Positions 8,497 through 14,990 of a stretch of 64,000 bases of DNA are shown here, in pieces. The notes beneath the pieces were generated by a model. The model searched no databases. It was not told the origin of the DNA and saw only the letters and a list, made by a program, of their open reading frames with translations. Source of the DNA: Candidatus Peribacteraceae bacterium (GTDB lineage Bacteria; Patescibacteriota; Gracilibacteria; Peribacterales; Peribacteraceae); contig JAQVMW010000001.1 in assembly GCA_028703445.1 (NCBI GenBank), positions 1 to 64,000 on the forward strand, in the 5' to 3' direction. The position numbers and the translations under genes were made by a program. Numbering within the stretch: the stretch's first letter is position 1; the number at the start of each line of letters is the position of its first letter.

Positions 8497-9483
8497 TTCG
8501 AGTTCCCCCACCAAACTCCTCTCCATCAATTCGCGGAACCTGTGTCCATTTTGCGTCTGCGTGAGCGCCCACATCAGTTTGACAAGGGCGCACTCGAACG
8601 TCATATCCTTGCCGGAGATCACGCCGAACTGTTCCAGCGTCGTCTGCTTGCGGAACCGGTGCAAATCCACCTTGCCGCGAATGGTTTGGGAAGTCATCAC
8701 AATGGGAACTCCCTGTGCCGTCACCCGACGGAGCCACGGAAAGAGCCACTCCGGAAGCATGCCCGGACCATAGGCGCGCATGACGATGCCATGCGGCTTG
8801 CTCGAGAGGATGGCATCGAGAAGCGCCAGCTCAAGACCGGGGTGCAGCGTGATCGTCGCCACATGAGAATCGAACGTCGGGCGGCAGAGAAGCTGACGCT
8901 TCCGCCGGACACAGCGGTGCTCCCCCAGGTGCACGCCCTCGTTGAATTCCGCCAGCGGCGGGATGCGCGTGGTATCGAACGTCTGTAGGAGCGACTGGTC
9001 CACTTTCTTGGCCCGGCAGCCCCGAAGCACGCGCGGACCCAGGACGACGCAGACTTCGGCGATATCCAACTGCGCGGCGCGGATGGCGTAGACCAGATTC
9101 ATCCGCCCATCCCCGGAAATATCGTTGATGGGAAGCAGCGCCCCCGTGAGAACCACCGGCTTGCTCAGACCCTGCAAGGCGAAGCTGAGCGCGGCGGCCG
9201 TATAGCTCATGGTATTCGTGCCGTGCACGACCACGAATCCGTCAAAATCATCGTAATGCCGTTCGATCGTCTGGGCGATCTCGACCCAATCCTTCTGCGT
9301 GACCTCGGATGACCCGACGTTGCTCAAGGAAAAGAACTTGAGCGCCACTTCCCGCTGCAGCTCGGGCAGAAAGCGGTGGATCTCGTTCAAAGACTCGATC
9401 GGTTCGATGCGACCGGTCTTGCGATTCATTTTCATTCCGATGGAGCCGCCGACATACAGGAGTGCAATCTTCGGACGTGCCAT
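8491..9483 (-). CDS. ansA: Type I L-asparaginase-like amidohydrolase with altered active-site residues
   Basis: 330 residues with the two-domain asparaginase layout: N-terminal YVGGSIGM, the HGTNTMSYTAAAL block at 87-99, GALLPINDISGDGRMNL, and GPRVLRGCRAKKV. The fold is clear, but three catalytic positions differ from the usual set: Ser14 replaces the nucleophilic Thr of GGTI, Asn90 replaces Asp in HGTDT, and Arg replaces the Lys before VLRG. Activity may be weak, changed or lost. A TAGACT -10 lies 6 nt from ATG. It is convergent with the 8256 gene. Confidence 0.8.
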   Translation of the reverse strand: MARPKIALLYVGGSIGMKMNRKTGRIEPIESLNEIHRFLPELQREVALKFFSLSNVGSSEVTQKDWVEIAQTIERHYDDFDGFVVVHGTNTMSYTAAALSFALQGLSKPVVLTGALLPINDISGDGRMNLVYAIRAAQLDIAEVCVVLGPRVLRGCRAKKVDQSLLQTFDTTRIPPLAEFNEGVHLGEHRCVRRKRQLLCRPTFDSHVATITLHPGLELALLDAILSSKPHGIVMRAYGPGMLPEWLFPWLRRVTAQGVPIVMTSQTIRGKVDLHRFRKQTTLEQFGVISGKDMTFECALVKLMWALTQTQNGHRFRELMERSLVGELEE

Positions 9484-9534
9484 AGGTGGAGTCTACTCAA
9501 ATGTTCACTAGGTGCAACAAAATGAACGACGGAG

Positions 9535-9612
9535 TGAGGATGGGGCTAAGGCTAGGATTAGGAGTAGGCGTAGGCGCAGGAGTAGAAAACAACCCTATGA
9601 AAAAACTTACCC
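9535..9612. repeat. CTAGGATTAGGAGTAGG microrepeat
   Basis: Degenerate (T)AGGMK units run from 9541 to 9586, immediately followed by the gmk stop codon; the reverse-strand gmk end itself reads TAGGGGTAAG. A single arm between gmk and the asparaginase gene. Confidence 0.6.
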
Positions 9613-10224
9613 CTATCCCAGAATTACCTTCGAAACTTCCAGAACAGTGTCCTCAAGCTTGCCATCGCGGTTCACGATCTGCGCCGTGCACAGGGAGGCA
9701 TCTTTCAGCTCCCGGTCCATACTGGCAATGCGACGGGTGAGTTCCTCCTCCGCAATCGGAGAACGCTTGCGGATGCGCTCGATGAGCTGCTCACGGCTCT
9801 CAGGAAGGATGAAAACGGATCGGAGAGGAAAACGCGGGTGCACGCCTGAAAAGAGAGTGTGCCTTCGAATGGAATGGAATCCTTCGATGTCCACCTCGCG
9901 CACAACTGTCCTGCCATCTTCAATCGCCGGAATGATTTCATCAACGAGTGTCCCATAGCGCGCGCCGTCGTGCACCACTGCCCACTCCAGAACCTTTTTA
10001 CCCCTCACGAGGGAATCGAACTCCGCATCAGAGACAAAACAATAGAGATCATTTCCTTCGCCGGGCCGCCGCTCGCGTGTGGTAGCGCTACGCGGGAAGA
10101 CGAACTCCGGATGACGTGACTTAAGCTTTCTCAGCACCACACTCTTACCGACCCCGCTCGGCCCGATAATGAGGACCAGCATGCCCTGAGAGGATGTGCC
10201 TGCAGTGCGGCCGGAAGAAGCCAT
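9613..10224 (-). CDS. gmk: Guanylate kinase
   Basis: Phosphorylates GMP/dGMP with ATP. P-loop GPSGVGKS, GMP-binding block SATTRERRPGEGND followed by YCFVSDAEF, the WAVVHDGARYGT segment, the lid arginines and the C-terminal helix all fit. An upstream ATG at 10266 exists, but the ATG at 10224 is preferred: it has TAGGAT 11 nt upstream and gives the usual length of about 203 aa. It is divergent from the structured-RNA promoter; the two -10/-35 sets lie within 50 bp. Confidence 0.93.
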   Translation of the reverse strand: MASSGRTAGTSSQGMLVLIIGPSGVGKSVVLRKLKSRHPEFVFPRSATTRERRPGEGNDLYCFVSDAEFDSLVRGKKVLEWAVVHDGARYGTLVDEIIPAIEDGRTVVREVDIEGFHSIRRHTLFSGVHPRFPLRSVFILPESREQLIERIRKRSPIAEEELTRRIASMDRELKDASLCTAQIVNRDGKLEDTVLEVSKVILG

Positions 10225-10254
10225 CGTATGTACGCATCCTACCGTACCGTACGG

Positions 10255-10283
10255 TTGTCTGACCATGCAAAGAATGCTATACT
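10255..10283 (+). promoter_or_regulatory. Promoter of the structured RNA, TTGTCT-17-TATACT
   Basis: -35 at 10255-10260 and -10 at 10278-10283, with predicted start near 10290. No start codon follows at the leaderless distance, unlike protein genes in this window. Confidence 0.65.
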
Positions 10284-10289
10284 AACCTG

Positions 10290-10945
10290 ATTTGTTCTTT
10301 GACACTCCCGCTGTCCCAAAGCAGGGAGAAGTGAGAAGTGACACCGCGATTACACGGCTGCGGAGGCGCACCATCTATCTGAGCGCAAGCGAATGGTACA
10401 TGGCTCCGCTCCCGTCGTCCGTGTCTCTCGCGTTCCTCCTGAAGATCTTCTTCAGGCCCCGCACCTTTCCGTGCAAGCACGGAAAGGTGCGGGGTCAGTC
10501 ACTTCTCTCTCCTCCCTGCCTTCTTCTCTGCCCCGCACCTTTGCTCTGCAAAGGTGCGGGGCAGAACACGGCTGACCACCGTGCCACGCTGGAGCTTTAC
10601 GCTCCGGCACACACAAACAATTCCTGCTCCCGGGATAACGGGAGGCCGACCCGCCTCGGCGAAGTCCCGCACCCGCGGGACGAAGACGGGTGCCCGAGCA
10701 CTCGGGCCTGTCCCGCACCGAGCGTTCAACGCTCTGGTGCCGGGGCTCACACCAACACAAACAGTGGTGCGCGCCCACTCAAGCGCGTCTAAGGACAGGG
10801 AGCCAGAACCGGTCACTCTGGGATTGATCTCTCGCACACCACAATCGTGCGTGAGGTCACCGGGACACGTCGCACATGTGCGACGTGTCGGGGCACTCGC
10901 CTCTTGGGTTCGCAGCGGAACTTAAGACGCGGGTGCCCCATTTTT
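10290..10945 (+). ncRNA. Candidate large structured RNA (about 650 nt), family not recognised
   Basis: No plausible protein in any frame, its own promoter and a terminator. Long-range helices seen: 10333-10342 with 10498-10507 (10 bp). Inside it are nested pairs 10345-10349/10428-10432, 10352-10357/10419-10424, 10360-10365/10404-10409 and 10370-10374/10393-10397. Local hairpins: 10438-10456; 10457-10494 (18 bp); 10527-10565 (17 bp, sharing the CCCCGCACCTTT arm with the previous one, so swapped pairing is possible); 10591-10605 inside 10581-10610; 10627-10643; 10664-10681; 10692-10707; 10715-10740; and 10864-10889 (13-bp palindrome). Hallmarks of tmRNA, RNase P and SRP RNA were looked for and not found. 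Confidence 0.7.
10889..10945 (+). terminator. Rho-independent terminator of the structured RNA
   Basis: GGGGCACTCGC pairs with GCGGGTGCCCC, followed by ATTTTT. The stop codon of the convergent gene (10944) lies directly beyond the T-tract, so the hairpin may serve both transcripts. Confidence 0.75.
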
Positions 10946-11414
10946 AATCAGCGATCACAGCAGCATCTTGTTCCGGCCGCTCAGAAGGCACCGGAAATTT
11001 CACGATTGTTGGGCCCGCTTCTTCTCCGTCTATCAGGCGAAGACGATCCTCACAAACGGAAAATATATGGAAATCAGAGTCAGTTCTCTGCTCAGTTTCG
11101 CTCCATGTCCGTTCCATGGATGCCCAGATCGTTCCATCGTTCTCCACCCAAAGACTCTGAACGATCCCCTTCCACGGAAAATGCTGATGCGCGACCGCAT
11201 CGCCCTCACGGAAACGGGCTCGAAGGAGAATATCCGTCTTCTCCTGCACACTGAATCGTGTGACGCCAATACGGGAATCCGCAGTCGACGGCTCACGAAC
11301 CGTCGCAATCGGTACGACTTCAACGCTGCCTGCTTCGGGGAGCGTGGACGTGCTAATTACACCGAAGCATACACAAATCCCCCGCAACGAAAAGGGAATT
11401 GCATGGACCTGCAT
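10944..11414 (-). CDS. Hypothetical exported or membrane-anchored protein (156 aa)
   Basis: Starts MQVHAIPFSLRGICVCFGVI, a probable signal or anchor helix, followed by a soluble beta-rich domain (VVPIATVREPS, TRFSVQEKTDILLRARF, VQSLWVENDGTIWASM, HIFSVCEDRLRLIDG). No family recognised. It begins 7 nt after the methyltransferase stop, so the two form an operon, and it ends against the structured-RNA terminator. Confidence 0.6.
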   Translation of the reverse strand: MQVHAIPFSLRGICVCFGVISTSTLPEAGSVEVVPIATVREPSTADSRIGVTRFSVQEKTDILLRARFREGDAVAHQHFPWKGIVQSLWVENDGTIWASMERTWSETEQRTDSDFHIFSVCEDRLRLIDGEEAGPTIVKFPVPSERPEQDAAVIAD

Positions 11415-11421
11415 CTCAACG

Positions 11422-11901
11422 TCACCACTCGTAGAGCAACAGCGTATTCCTCCTTCCCAACCAGGGAACGGATTTCTGAGCGATGGGTTTTTTGTGCGGA
11501 AACGGAAAGACGTACGAAACGACCTTCGTTCCAGGCTTGAGTTCCCGATTGAATTTCTCTTCGAGGGATGGCATGACCGTCGGAAAGAGATAGAGAAAAA
11601 TACAATCGGCATCGCGCATGTCCTGCTTCTGGGAATCGCCCAGCCGAAAAAGAATGTCCTGCCGGCTCCACCAGATCCGCAGTTTGCCGAGCAGCCAGAC
11701 AGTGGGAACGTACTCCCATCCGATGGCACGTAGATGCGGATGCAGTCGCTTCGCCGCAATGAGAATGCGCCCGTCCCCCGCCCCAAGGTCATAAACGGTC
11801 TCCGTGTTCTTGAGCCCGGCGAAGCGCACCATCTCCTCCGCGACCCGCTTCGACGTGGGCACGAAAGGAACGCGTACAAAAAGATTGCCCGCCATCGTCA
11901 C
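11422..11901 (-). CDS. Class I SAM-dependent methyltransferase, probably with an N-terminal membrane helix
   Basis: The SAM-binding motif I is VYDLGAGDGRILIAA, followed by an acidic end of strand 2 (GWEYVP) and DADCIFLYLF. PFVPTSKRVAEEMVRFA before motif I is typical of a membrane-anchored CPR methyltransferase group (recalled, not searched). The annotated start is GTG 11901, but the reading frame is open upstream and encodes DIILVYLLLGLEFLLLLTII, a membrane helix, with no ATG/GTG/TTG. A TACAGT -10 (11965-11970) points to an ATT codon at 11958, 6 nt downstream. The substrate is unknown. Confidence 0.75.
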   Translation of the reverse strand: MTMAGNLFVRVPFVPTSKRVAEEMVRFAGLKNTETVYDLGAGDGRILIAAKRLHPHLRAIGWEYVPTVWLLGKLRIWWSRQDILFRLGDSQKQDMRDADCIFLYLFPTVMPSLEEKFNRELKPGTKVVSYVFPFPHKKPIAQKSVPWLGRRNTLLLYEW

Positions 11902-12094
11902 GATGATTGTGAGAAGAAGCAGGAATTCAAGGCCGAGGAGCAGATAGACGAGAATAATGTCGCCACTGTACGCCTAAAGTGCAGGATTTCGCGCTTCGAA
12001 ACAGGCACTGAACCGGTTGTTTCGCAATTGGCCAGATGCTACCCTTCCTCGAGCCTTACAAAGGCCTTGTCCACGCAGCTCTTTTGAAAATCGT

Positions 12095-12172
12095 GCGCCC
12101 GTAGTTCAGCCCGGATAGAACGCCAGGTTGCGGACCTGGAAGTCGTAGGTTCAAATCCTGCCGGGCGCACCA
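12095..12172 (+). tRNA. tRNA-Arg (anticodon GCG)
   Basis: Cloverleaf checked by hand: acceptor GCGCCCG/CGGGCGC, D stem GTTC/GAAC, anticodon stem CCAGG/CCTGG with loop TTGCGGA, T stem GTAGG/CCTGC, CCA encoded. The anticodon GCG reads CGC/CGU; most bacteria use ACG (inosine) instead. Confidence 0.93.
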
Positions 12173-12201
12173 TTCGACTCGTCGCTACGCTCCTCGCTCA
12201 T

Positions 12202-12234
12202 GGCAAGCCACCCTGAGCCGGGACGGGGCTTGCC
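12202..12234 (+). terminator. Hairpin after tRNA-Arg
   Basis: GGCAAGCC...GGCTTGCC stem without a strong T-tract. It may be a processing or pausing structure between the two tRNAs. Confidence 0.4.
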
Positions 12235-12269
12235 CCCGCACCGATACGAGCGAAGCGAGCATCTGGTGC

Positions 12270-12345
12270 GGGGCTGTAGCTCATCTGGTAGAGCGCTTCC
12301 ATGGCATGGAAGAGGTAAGGGGTTCGAGTCCCCTCAGCTCCACCA
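12270..12345 (+). tRNA. tRNA-Ala (anticodon GGC)
   Basis: Acceptor GGGGCTG/CAGCTCC (one G-U pair), D arm GCTC...GAGC, anticodon stem CTTCC/GGAAG with loop ATGGCAT, T arm GGGG-TTCGAGT-CCCC, CCA encoded. Its 3' end is the source of the partial copies at 12401-12455 and 13020-13051. Confidence 0.95.
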
Positions 12346-12359
12346 TTCGTCGTCCTTTT

Positions 12360-12387
12360 GGACTCCTCATGGCAAGCCATGGAGTCC
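12360..12387 (+). terminator. Hairpin terminator after tRNA-Ala
   Basis: GGACTCC...GGAGTCC with an inner ATGG/CCAT stem, followed by ATTTAAAAT. Confidence 0.6.
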
Positions 12388-12400
12388 ATTTAAAATATGC

Positions 12401-12455
12401 AGGGGTTCGAGCTTGTCCTGAGGGCGAAGCCTGAAGGATCCCCTCAGCTCCACCA
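12401..12455 (+). repeat. tRNA-Ala 3'-half remnant with an insertion in the T-loop
   Basis: AGGGGTTCGAG (12401-12411) and TCCCCTCAGCTCCACCA (12439-12455) match the T arm and acceptor end of the tRNA-Ala 94 bp upstream, split by 27 bp (TTGTCCTGAGGGCGAAGCC...) resembling a common REP-type palindrome. It has no D or anticodon arm, so it is not functional as a tRNA. Confidence 0.7.
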
Positions 12456-12499
12456 CTACGTGCGCGTCCAAAGCAACCTGCCAAGTCAAACTCAAAAAC

Positions 12500-12880
12500 C
12501 TATATAAGATGTAGCTCTGACAATGCTGATCTAATTTCGGCGATGGCTTCCGCGATTTCACCGCTCGTACGTCTCTCGTCATCTTTTTCCAAAGCTATCA
12601 GGAGATTGGTGATGCTACTCCGAGGAAAGTCATTGGGATCGGTTCCTTTCTTCGCTGCACGATAGAAATGGGCCATCGCTCTCGTAAGCTGAGGATACCT
12701 TGATGTATCACCAGTCCATTCGCCCTTGGAGTGCAAGGGATCAGGACAGGGAAGATTGCACCAGGCTTGCCACACTTGCTCTAATTCTCCAGTGCTGAAG
12801 TGCTGCCCAATTCGTGTCAATAATTCAGCCTCGCGAGGTGTTTGCTGATGATGAGCGAGGTCACTTTCGTGATTTTCCAT
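12500..12880 (-). CDS. Hypothetical protein (126 aa)
   Basis: No family recognised. An all-helical, soluble-looking protein; the C-terminal third (SSITNLLIALEKDDE, then SGEIAEAIAEIRSALSELHL) could form a coiled coil. It is the only gene inside the tRNA-bounded island. An AT-rich stretch with AATATA just before ATG could serve as -10. No signal peptide. Confidence 0.5.
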   Translation of the reverse strand: MENHESDLAHHQQTPREAELLTRIGQHFSTGELEQVWQAWCNLPCPDPLHSKGEWTGDTSRYPQLTRAMAHFYRAAKKGTDPNDFPRSSITNLLIALEKDDERRTSGEIAEAIAEIRSALSELHLI

Positions 12881-13101
12881 GTTTATATTTTGACATAATT
12901 AATTATCTTATGCAAACGTCGCTGAAATATGACCAGACCCGAGAGGTCGGTTCTACCATAGAAAATGGATCTCCAAGGACCCCCAGAATATTCTTCAAAA
13001 GCCCCCGCAAGACTGGAGTGCTCCACCATTCGTCGTCCTTCGGACTCCTCAGACAACCCGAAACCTTGTCTTTCAGAGGTACGATGTTTAGCATACAACT
13101 C

Positions 13102-13377
13102 ATGCCCGAAGACACTCGTGAACCAATCCCGGAAAGCGCCAGAAGTCCTGTGTCTTATCTCACCATTGAACAGTTCAATGCTTTCAAAGGCCAGCTCGTT
13201 GCCTTTCTGTTGGATGGACCCGATAAAGGCACAGTCATCGCACACGCTCCTCTCGATTTTGCCTATCCTATGAAACCGAGAATCGCTGTCCATGAGCAGG
13301 TAACGGCATCGGCATTCCATGATCGCCGCTATCAATTGCGGCAGATTCTTGATACTCCAGCCACCGAAAAACAATAA
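13102..13377 (+). CDS. Hypothetical protein (about 91 aa)
   Basis: No family recognised. Residues such as VSYLTIEQFNAFKGQLVAFL and GTVIAHAPLDFAYPMK look like a small folded soluble domain. ATG 13102 is favoured because TTGTCT-17-TAGCAT ends 7 nt upstream; ATG 13084 is in frame and possible. An equally long reverse-strand frame exists over the same bases but lacks a comparable promoter. The right repeat of the tRNA island ends 50 bp upstream. Confidence 0.45.
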   Translation: MPEDTREPIPESARSPVSYLTIEQFNAFKGQLVAFLLDGPDKGTVIAHAPLDFAYPMKPRIAVHEQVTASAFHDRRYQLRQILDTPATEKQ

Positions 13378-13415
13378 GATCTGGGGTCTTGGCGCTTTTT
13401 TGCTACACTAGAGCC

Positions 13416-13865
13416 ATGCTGGTCACCCTCCTCCTCGGCAGTAAGACAGATATGGAATTCGCTTTGAAGATCGCAAGCGTACTCAAGGAGTTCTCGGTCC
13501 CGAATGCAATCGTGATCGCCTCGGCGCACAAGGTGCCCGAGAAGGTAGTCGAGATCATCGCCGCGCTCAACGCCGATCCACAGCCGCAGGTCGTCATCAC
13601 CGTGGTCGGGATGAGCAACGGATTGGCCGGAGTCGCCGCGGCCAGTTGCGTGCACCCCGTGCTCACCTGCCCTCCCGCCAAGTCGCTGGAAGAATATCAG
13701 GTGGATCTGAACTCAAGCCTTCGCATGCCCTCGGACGTGCCGGTAATGACCGTGCTCCACCCCAAAAACGCCGCGCTGGCCGCCGTGCGGATATTGGCGG
13801 AGACGGACCAGAACCTGAAGAAGAAGGTGCTGGAGCGCATTGAGAAGATCAAAGCGGAGTACTAG
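13416..13865 (+). CDS. purE: AIR carboxylase, class II-type PurE
   Basis: Purine synthesis: converts AIR to CAIR. The Gly-rich start LLGSKTDMEFALKIASVL and SAHKVPEKVVEII mark PurE. The motifs VVGMSNGLAGVAAAS and HPVLTCPPA, with LNSSLRMPSDVPVMTVLHPKNAA, follow the animal PAICS/class II pattern (SNGL...ISCPP), which uses CO2 directly, rather than class I (AAHLPG), which needs PurK. Start ATG 13416: TACACT ends 6 nt upstream. purM is in the same window. The stop TAG opens the four-helix-element left arm. Confidence 0.88.
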   Translation: MLVTLLLGSKTDMEFALKIASVLKEFSVPNAIVIASAHKVPEKVVEIIAALNADPQPQVVITVVGMSNGLAGVAAASCVHPVLTCPPAKSLEEYQVDLNSSLRMPSDVPVMTVLHPKNAALAAVRILAETDQNLKKKVLERIEKIKAEY

Positions 13866-14382
13866 GGATTGGAGTACTGGGGATTGGAATACTCGAATAC
13901 TGGGAGGTGTACGGTTGTTTTGTTGTATGGAAAAGCTCTCCATTGCAATATTCCCTTTCTATGGATTCATACAGGGATCTTCAGGCGTGGAAAGTCGGGC
14001 TCTCGCTCGTAAAGGAAATGTATGCCCTCACCAAAAAACTCCCGAAAGAAGAGCTCTTCGGACTCGTCAGTCAAATGCGACGGTGCTCCGTGAGTGTTCT
14101 CGCAAACATTGCCGAAGGTTTTGGGCGTTTCACGTTTGCCGACAAAGCAAACAAATACACCATTGCCCGTGGGGAATGCACGGAAGCCGAAGCTCTGATC
14201 CTGATTATCCTAGAGCTCAGTATGGTAAAAGCGGAAGAAACGAAATCAATTCTTTCCCTGATCGACCGTGAAGGGAAATTACTCTCCGGTCTTATCGCCT
14301 CCTGTCGCCAACATCGATAGTTTCATTCCCGTCCCCTAGTATTCCAGTATTCTATTATTCCAGTATTCCAGTATTCTCCCTT
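13863..14382. mobile_element. Four-helix-bundle gene flanked by inverted GGAATACT microrepeats (element A)
   Basis: The left arm 13863-13905 (GGATTGGAATACTCGAATAC) and the right arm 14334-14380 (AGTATTCCAGTATTCTATTA) are inverted copies of the same GGAATACTNGAATACT unit and enclose a single gene with almost nothing else. No transposase. Compare element B at 44034-44482 and the gene-free hairpin at 38326-38396. Confidence 0.6.
13961..14320 (+). CDS. Four-helix-bundle protein of the 23S-rRNA intervening-sequence (S23/IVP) family
   Basis: 119 residues. DSYRDLQAWKVGLSLVKEMY, ELFGLVSQMRRCSVSVLANI, AEGFGR and ECTEAEALILIILELSM are the four-helix-bundle family signature (bvIVP/S23; also related to Avd of diversity-generating retroelements). 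In Leptospira and Coxiella such ORFs sit inside hairpin intervening sequences in 23S rRNA; here it sits in a chromosomal spacer within inverted repeats. The start is chosen for CAATAT 9 nt upstream. The molecular role of the family is unsettled. Confidence 0.85.
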   Translation: MDSYRDLQAWKVGLSLVKEMYALTKKLPKEELFGLVSQMRRCSVSVLANIAEGFGRFTFADKANKYTIARGECTEAEALILIILELSMVKAEETKSILSLIDREGKLLSGLIASCRQHR

Positions 14383-14387
14383 CGATC

Positions 14388-14960
14388 ATGGTCATCACAC
14401 TTCCCGCCCTGCAGGAGAAATTAAAAACATGGAAAGGTTGCCCGCTCCATACCTCGGCCAACCCCGTTCTCGGCGAAGGCAATCCCCATGCCAGGATCAT
14501 GTTCATCGGCGAAGCGCCGGGCGAGCAGGAAGACCGTCTCGGCCGCCCGTTCGTGGGACCCGCTGGCAAGTTTTTGGATGAGCTCCTCGCGCGTATCGGA
14601 TTCAAGAGATCGGACGTGTACATCAGTAACGTGGTGAAGTATCGTCCGCCCGCGAATCGTGACCCCACGGACGAAGAAAAGGCGCAGTGTGAACCGTGGC
14701 TCAAGATGGAAATCGCTCTCGTCAAGCCAGCCGTGATCGTTCCGCTGGGACGCCATGCGCTGGGACACTTCTTCGCCAAACTCAGCATCACGGCCGCGCA
14801 CGGAAAACCGCAGAAACTCACGGACATGGTCACGGTGTTCCCCATCTACCATCCGGCCGCCGCCCTCCACAACGGCAATCTGCGCCAGTCGCTTTTGGAT
14901 GACTTCAAAGCCCTAGGGGAATTTCTGAAATCCCAGGAAACTCAAGCCCCTACGCCCTAA
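14388..14960 (+). CDS. Uracil-DNA glycosylase, family 4-like, with two Fe-S ligands missing
   Basis: Removes uracil from DNA. Motif A is [20 protein letters not shown] (41-60), motif [13 protein letters not shown] near 160. Family 4 enzymes carry a [4Fe-4S] cluster held by four Cys; here C18 and C101 remain, but the first position is W15 and the third is Y85 (VVKYRPP instead of VKCRPP). The cluster is therefore probably absent. 190 aa, normal length. The stop TAA starts a CCCTAA-type repeat. Confidence 0.88.
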   Translation: MVITLPALQEKLKTWKGCPLHTSANPVLGEGNPHARIMFIGEAPGEQEDRLGRPFVGPAGKFLDELLARIGFKRSDVYISNVVKYRPPANRDPTDEEKAQCEPWLKMEIALVKPAVIVPLGRHALGHFFAKLSITAAHGKPQKLTDMVTVFPIYHPAAALHNGNLRQSLLDDFKALGEFLKSQETQAPTP

Positions 14961-14990
14961 CCCTAATCTCTAATCCCTAATCTCTAACCG
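14955..14990. repeat. CCCTAATCT microrepeat, single arm
   Basis: Six degenerate CCTAAYCT units join the UDG stop (the TAA is part of the first unit) to the next gene start. No inverted partner seen nearby. Confidence 0.7.

Larger units (their letters stand above)
12337..13051. other. Small island bounded by tRNA-Ala 3'-end direct repeats
   Basis: The tRNA-Ala end plus flank (GCTCCACCATTCGTCGTCC..., ending GGACTCCTCA, 12337-12369) recurs at 13020-13051. Between them lie a second tRNA 3'-end copy, one reverse-strand gene and AT-richer sequence. This resembles the footprint of integration at a tRNA gene; no integrase is present. Confidence 0.55.

Noticed and set aside
10292-10792. 166-codon forward frame through the structured-RNA region
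   Set aside because: The translation is Pro/Arg/Cys-rich, without domain character, and follows hairpin sequence; the helices explain the region better.
10290-10945. tmRNA, RNase P RNA or SRP RNA identity for the structured region
   Set aside because: No tRNA-like ends with a CCA acceptor, no GGAAAGTCC/ACAGAA-type RNase P core and no SRP GNAR-loop signature could be found on either strand.
11415-11879. N-terminal half of a long reverse frame (10944-11879)
   Set aside because: Its first 155 codons are a shadow of the methyltransferase; only the part from ATG 11414 stands alone.
12883-13374. Reverse-strand 163-codon frame over the 13102-13377 gene
   Set aside because: Crosses the tRNA-derived repeat, has Cys/Arg-rich irregular composition and lacks a -10 at the usual distance; the forward frame has one.
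13866-14382. CRISPR-like array in the short repeats around element A and similar spacers
   Set aside because: Units are 6-10 nt, degenerate, without spacers, and no cas genes are in the window.
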